A DNA stretch of 64,000 nucleotides from Blautia wexlerae DSM 19850 (GTDB lineage: Bacteria > Bacillota > Clostridia > Lachnospirales > Lachnospiraceae), in the NCBI RefSeq assembly GCF_025148125.1, contig NZ_CP102267.1:385001-449000 (forward strand), written 5' to 3'. Under the pieces are notes generated by a model. That model saw nothing but the letters and a program-made list of their open reading frames with translations, did not search any database and had not been told where the DNA came from. The position numbers were made by a program, and so were the translations under genes. This document shows, in pieces, positions 61,148-64,000 of the stretch. The first letter of the stretch is position 1, and each line of letters opens with the position of its first letter.

Positions 61148-61214
61148 AGACGGTCGGCTCCCACAAACCTCCGACTCCACGTGGTTTGCACTCCACTCTT
61201 TCCGTCAGTACTCG
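61141..61214 (-). promoter_or_regulatory. ZTP (pfl) riboswitch in the fhs leader
   Basis: On the minus strand the conserved core is readable: GAGTACTGACGGAAAGAGTGG, then (after the variable helix with AAACCACGTGG) GGGAGCCGACCGTCTGGGC. CTGACGG...CCGACCGTCTGGGC is the pfl/ZTP signature with its pseudoknot partner sequences. ZTP/ZMP accumulate when 10-formyl-THF is limiting. The switch placed before the 10-formyl-THF synthetase gene closes that feedback loop. Confidence 0.92.
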
Positions 61215-61453
61215 AAGGTTCTTTCAATTGATGAATACAATATATCATTTTGAGAAAAAAATGTCAAGAAAATTTTTGTTGAAACGTCAAAAAATGTGAG
61301 TAAACTGGATAAAAGTTGTGCAAATTGATAAGAGAAGAGAATCGTAATCCCTGGTAATGAAAGAAAATACGTTTTCTCAAGGGAAGAAATTGTTAAAAAA
61401 TAGACACAGTTTTCCCTGATAAATGAAGAAAATATAAAAAGCGGGTAAAGCTA

Positions 61454-61614
61454 GAGCGTGTCTGAAAAATCATTCCCGCAATCTGCACGCCCCCACTTTG
61501 CGGGATATTTCACCCGAATTCAGTTGCCGTAGCCCGCTACGGCGCCCTCATCCGGGCAAAATATCCCACAAATTGTGACGCACATCTTGCAGAAAGCCTT
61601 TTTCAGACACGCTC
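61454..61614. mobile_element. MITE-A copy 2 (161 bp, TA target)
   Basis: Perfect 16-bp terminal repeats GAGCGTGTCTGAAAAA / TTTTTCAGACACGCTC, flanked by TA (61452-61453, 61615-61616). Differs from copy 1 at 16272-16431 by one substitution and one extra C. Sits upstream of the ncRNA candidate. Confidence 0.92.
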
Positions 61615-61638
61615 TAGTGCAAAATATGGAAAATGGAA

Positions 61639-62071
61639 TTGACAACAGTTCAGAAGATATGTTATTCTCATCTTTAGTATGAAAAGACACTATCGTTTTC
61701 ATGCAAATATTTGCTCACATTCAGAGACAGTTTCTGAATGTTAAGCCATACGGACAGGCGGGGCAGTTGCCGGGTGGGAGACACCACATTATTGATTGAG
61801 TTAGAAGCTCAAATTTTATAAGTTGATTACTTTATAATAATCAGTGCGTAAGCACACATCATCTTGTGAAACGGTCAATAAGAGCATAGCATATATTTGC
61901 CAGCGATTGAAGACGACAGCAGTCATGAATATTTCAGAATACGGGAACAGGCACAGGATACAGACGGATTTATACGGGAAATCCGGTCAGTATATAAAGA
62001 GACAGAGCCTGAGAAATTCTATAGATCATGAGAGAAGCAGATGGTGAATGAACTTATCTGCTTCTTTTTTT
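61639..62071 (+). ncRNA. Candidate ~400-nt noncoding RNA upstream of speA
   Basis: TTGACA (61639-61644), 18 bp, TATTCT (61663-61668) gives a start near 61675. The stretch then holds ACATTCAGA/TCTGAATGT, GGTG-GGAGA-CACC, TGAG/CTCA, GTGC-GTAA-GCAC (a GNRA loop) and CGGATTT/AAATCCG helices, and ends in the terminator at 62033-62071. No open reading frame with a start signal. No Rfam family recognised; not RNase P, tmRNA or SRP RNA by their conserved cores. Confidence 0.55.
62033..62071 (+). terminator. Terminator of the ncRNA candidate
   Basis: AGAAGCAGAT (62033-62042) / ATCTGCTTCT (62056-62065) with a 13-nt loop and a T-run. Confidence 0.85.
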
Positions 62072-62261
62072 GTGCAGATATAGCAAATATAAAGGATATG
62101 GTTGGAGATAAACGTTTTGCGAGGATGTGTCTCACATGCGTTCGACTTGAATATATAGAGAAATAATTGAATCATTGTGCCGGTTTGAGGCAGTATACAA
62201 TTGCTGAATGATAGAACTGTATTTGCCGGTACATGACGACAGGAAAAGAGGAACATGTCAA

Positions 62262-63719
62262 ATGGATTATGAAAGACAACAGCATGCGCCCATATATGAA
62301 GCACTGGAACGTTTCCGAAAGAAGAGAGTCGTTCCCTTTGATGTGCCGGGACATAAAAGAGGAAGAGGAAATCCGGAGCTTGCACAGTTGCTGGGAGAGA
62401 AATGTGTGGGGCTGGATGTTAATTCTATGAAGCCGCTGGACAATCTCTGCCACCCGGTTTCGGTGATCAGAGAAGCGGAGGAGCTTGCAGCAGATGCTTT
62501 TGGCGCAGCGCATGCATTCCTTATGGTAGGAGGAACCACATCTGCAGTGCAGAGCATGATCCTGTCTGTCTGCAAGGCAGGGGATAAGATCATTCTGCCG
62601 CGAAATGTACATAAAAGTGCCATCAATGCCCTGGTACTGTGCGGTGCAATTCCGGTTTATGTAAACCCGGAGGTGAATGCGCAGCTGGGCATTTCCCTTG
62701 GCATGGAAGTCAGTCAGGTGGAGAAGGCTATGGATGAGAATCCGGATGCGGTGGCAGTTCTTGTAAATAACCCTACCTATTATGGAATTTGTTCGGATCT
62801 GCGGACTATCGTAAAGAAGGCTCATGCAAGAGGAATGAAGGTGCTGGCAGATGAGGCTCATGGAACCCATCTTTATTTCGGCAGAAACCTTCCTGTATCC
62901 GGAATGGCGGCAGGTGCTGACATGGCGGCAGTTTCCATGCACAAATCCGGCGGAAGTCTGACACAGAGTTCGCTGCTGCTTTTGAATAAGAGTATGAATG
63001 CAGAGAAAGTGCGCCAGATCATCAATCTGACTCAGACCACAAGCGCTTCTTATCTTCTGTTGTCCAGTCTGGATATCTCCAGAAGAAATCTGGCACTCAG
63101 AGGAGAGGAATCCTTTGAAAAGGTTGCAGGGATGGCGCAGTATGCCAGAGAGGAGATCAATGAGATCGGCGGTTATTATGCATATGGTATGGATCTGATC
63201 AATGGAACCAGTGTTTTTGATTTTGATGTTACAAAACTCTCCATTTATACACTGGGAAATGGGCTGGCAGGTATTGAAGTTTATGATCTTCTCAGAGATG
63301 AATATGATATTCAGATCGAGTTTGGAGATATCTGTAATATTCTGGCTTACATTTCCATTGGAGACAGGCTTCAGGATATTGAGAGGCTGGTAGGGGCATT
63401 GGCTGATATTGAACGTCTGTATAAGAAGGACAGCACAGGTATGCTTTCCGGGGAATATATCGCACCTGCAGTGGTGGCGTCTCCACAGCAGGCATTTTAT
63501 GCGGAGAAAGAATCTCTGCCCATGGAACAGGCGGCAGGCAGGATCAGCGGTGAATTTGTTATGTGTTATCCTCCGGGAATCCCGATTCTTGCTCCTGGAG
63601 AAATGGTGACACAGGAAATTGTAGAATACATTCTTTATGCAAGAGACAAAGGCTGTTCCATGCAGGGAATGGAGGATCCGAAGGTAGAACATCTTCAGGT
63701 CCTGAAAGGGGGTATCTGA
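62262..63719 (+). CDS. speA: Arginine/lysine/ornithine decarboxylase-family enzyme
   Basis: 485 residues from the ATG at 62262 (AAGAGGAA upstream); the frame starts earlier at 62208. PLP fold type I: PFDVPGHKRGRG, FGAAHAFLMVGGTTSAVQ, ADEAHGTHLYFG and SMHKSGGSLTQSSLLL with the PLP lysine. The C-terminal portion (CYPPGIPILAPGEMV) matches the small clostridial Orn/Lys/Arg decarboxylases. With spermidine synthase following 2 nt downstream, arginine decarboxylase (SpeA) is the likely role: the first step towards putrescine and spermidine. Substrate choice is inferred from context. Confidence 0.9.
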   Translation: MDYERQQHAPIYEALERFRKKRVVPFDVPGHKRGRGNPELAQLLGEKCVGLDVNSMKPLDNLCHPVSVIREAEELAADAFGAAHAFLMVGGTTSAVQSMILSVCKAGDKIILPRNVHKSAINALVLCGAIPVYVNPEVNAQLGISLGMEVSQVEKAMDENPDAVAVLVNNPTYYGICSDLRTIVKKAHARGMKVLADEAHGTHLYFGRNLPVSGMAAGADMAAVSMHKSGGSLTQSSLLLLNKSMNAEKVRQIINLTQTTSASYLLLSSLDISRRNLALRGEESFEKVAGMAQYAREEINEIGGYYAYGMDLINGTSVFDFDVTKLSIYTLGNGLAGIEVYDLLRDEYDIQIEFGDICNILAYISIGDRLQDIERLVGALADIERLYKKDSTGMLSGEYIAPAVVASPQQAFYAEKESLPMEQAAGRISGEFVMCYPPGIPILAPGEMVTQEIVEYILYARDKGCSMQGMEDPKVEHLQVLKGGI

Positions 63720-63721
63720 TC

Positions 63722-64000
63722 ATGGAATTATGGTATTCTGAGTTCCATACAGGAAATGTAAAGCTTTCTGTCCGGATTAACCGACAGTTATTTTCAGGGG
63801 AAAGTGAATTTCAGAGAATCGATGTGTTTGAGTCTGAAGAATTTGGGAGATTTGTGGCTCTGGACGGTGAGATCGTATTCTCTGATAAAGATGAATTTAT
63901 TTATGATGAGATGGTTACGCATGTGCCAATGACAGTACATCCCAATGTAAAAAATGTTCTGATCATCGGCGGCGGTGACGGTGGAGTTGCCAGAGAACTG
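63722..64000 (+). CDS. speE: Spermidine synthase, N-terminal part (cut by window end)
   Basis: The visible 93 residues start MELWYSEFHTGNVKLSVRI, continue FQRIDVFESEEFGRFVALDGEIVFSDKDEFIYDEM, and reach the SAM-binding loop VLIIGGGDGGVARE. It transfers aminopropyl from decarboxylated SAM to putrescine. 2 nt behind speA. Confidence 0.94.
   Translation, partial: MELWYSEFHTGNVKLSVRINRQLFSGESEFQRIDVFESEEFGRFVALDGEIVFSDKDEFIYDEMVTHVPMTVHPNVKNVLIIGGGDGGVAREL

Noticed and set aside
61844..62047. 67-codon ORF inside the ncRNA candidate
   Set aside because: No ribosome-binding site and no protein-like pattern; it spans RNA helices and enters the terminator.

Overview
The window looks like chromosome of a gut Lachnospiraceae, most probably Blautia or a close relative. 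The evidence is the low-to-moderate GC, tRNA genes without encoded CCA, the protein families, formyl-THF synthetase behind a ZTP riboswitch, and a polyamine operon start. No taxonomic search was possible, so the genus is an inference.

Layout. (1) 1-1576: 3' end of a 23S rRNA gene, no 5S behind it, then seven tRNA genes (Asn, Glu, Thr, Met/Ile2, Asp, Val, Leu). (2) About 1502-11285: a genomic island inserted at the 3' end of tRNA-Leu. It is framed by a 29-bp direct repeat (one mismatch) and by TGATTACACT-like arm sites at both ends. It carries a decapitated tyrosine integrase, a sigma/anti-sigma pair, a BlaI/BlaR1-type regulatory pair next to a secreted protein, a Mob_Pre relaxase with a palindromic oriT candidate, a probably truncated DUF5688 gene, small conserved element genes, a structured RNA candidate and a VapBC-like toxin-antitoxin. 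(3) 11.5-15.1 kb: an IS110 element with its probable bridge-RNA region, abutting an IS200/IS605 TnpA-TnpB element with a candidate omega-RNA. (4) 15.2-21.5 kb: FeoA-like and ribbon-helix-helix proteins, two kinds of MITE, a GntR/FadR regulator, an ABC-class ATPase and an M18 aminopeptidase. (5) 21.7-25.5 kb: a MacB-type ABC efflux operon, then tRNA-Arg with a duplicated 3' end.

(6) 26.0-44.0 kb is the most interesting block, a molybdenum-hydroxylase system. On one side are a THEP1-like NTPase and a FecBCD-type importer (molybdate or tungstate inferred). A minus-strand operon holds a MocA-like NTP transferase fused to a LysR/ModE-type HTH, a histidine phosphatase fused to an HD-like domain, XdhC and a TylF-like methyltransferase. 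Divergent from it is a plus-strand operon: small unknown protein, Mop-type aldehyde oxidoreductase, dicluster/CCG protein, small redox protein, methyltransferase, C-GCAxxG-C-C protein, radical SAM protein and AMP-dependent ligase, closed by a DUF5714 gene facing it. It matches my memory of the conserved Desulfovibrio DVU_1551-1558 gene set; its substrate is not established from the sequence.

(7) 44-51.7 kb: DAHP synthase, a small CxxC protein, GNAT, a phosphoesterase, then LRR - VWA(DUF2201) - MoxR ATPase and YqeY. (8) 51.9-56.6 kb: AraC regulator, DUF4867, fucose/arabinose-type isomerase and xylulokinase, a pentose module. (9) 56.7-61.2 kb: LysR and AspA, then fhs under a ZTP riboswitch with an overlapping terminator. 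(10) 61.4-64 kb: a second copy of the 160-bp MITE, an unassigned ~400-nt noncoding transcript candidate with its own promoter and terminator, then speA and a cut-off speE.
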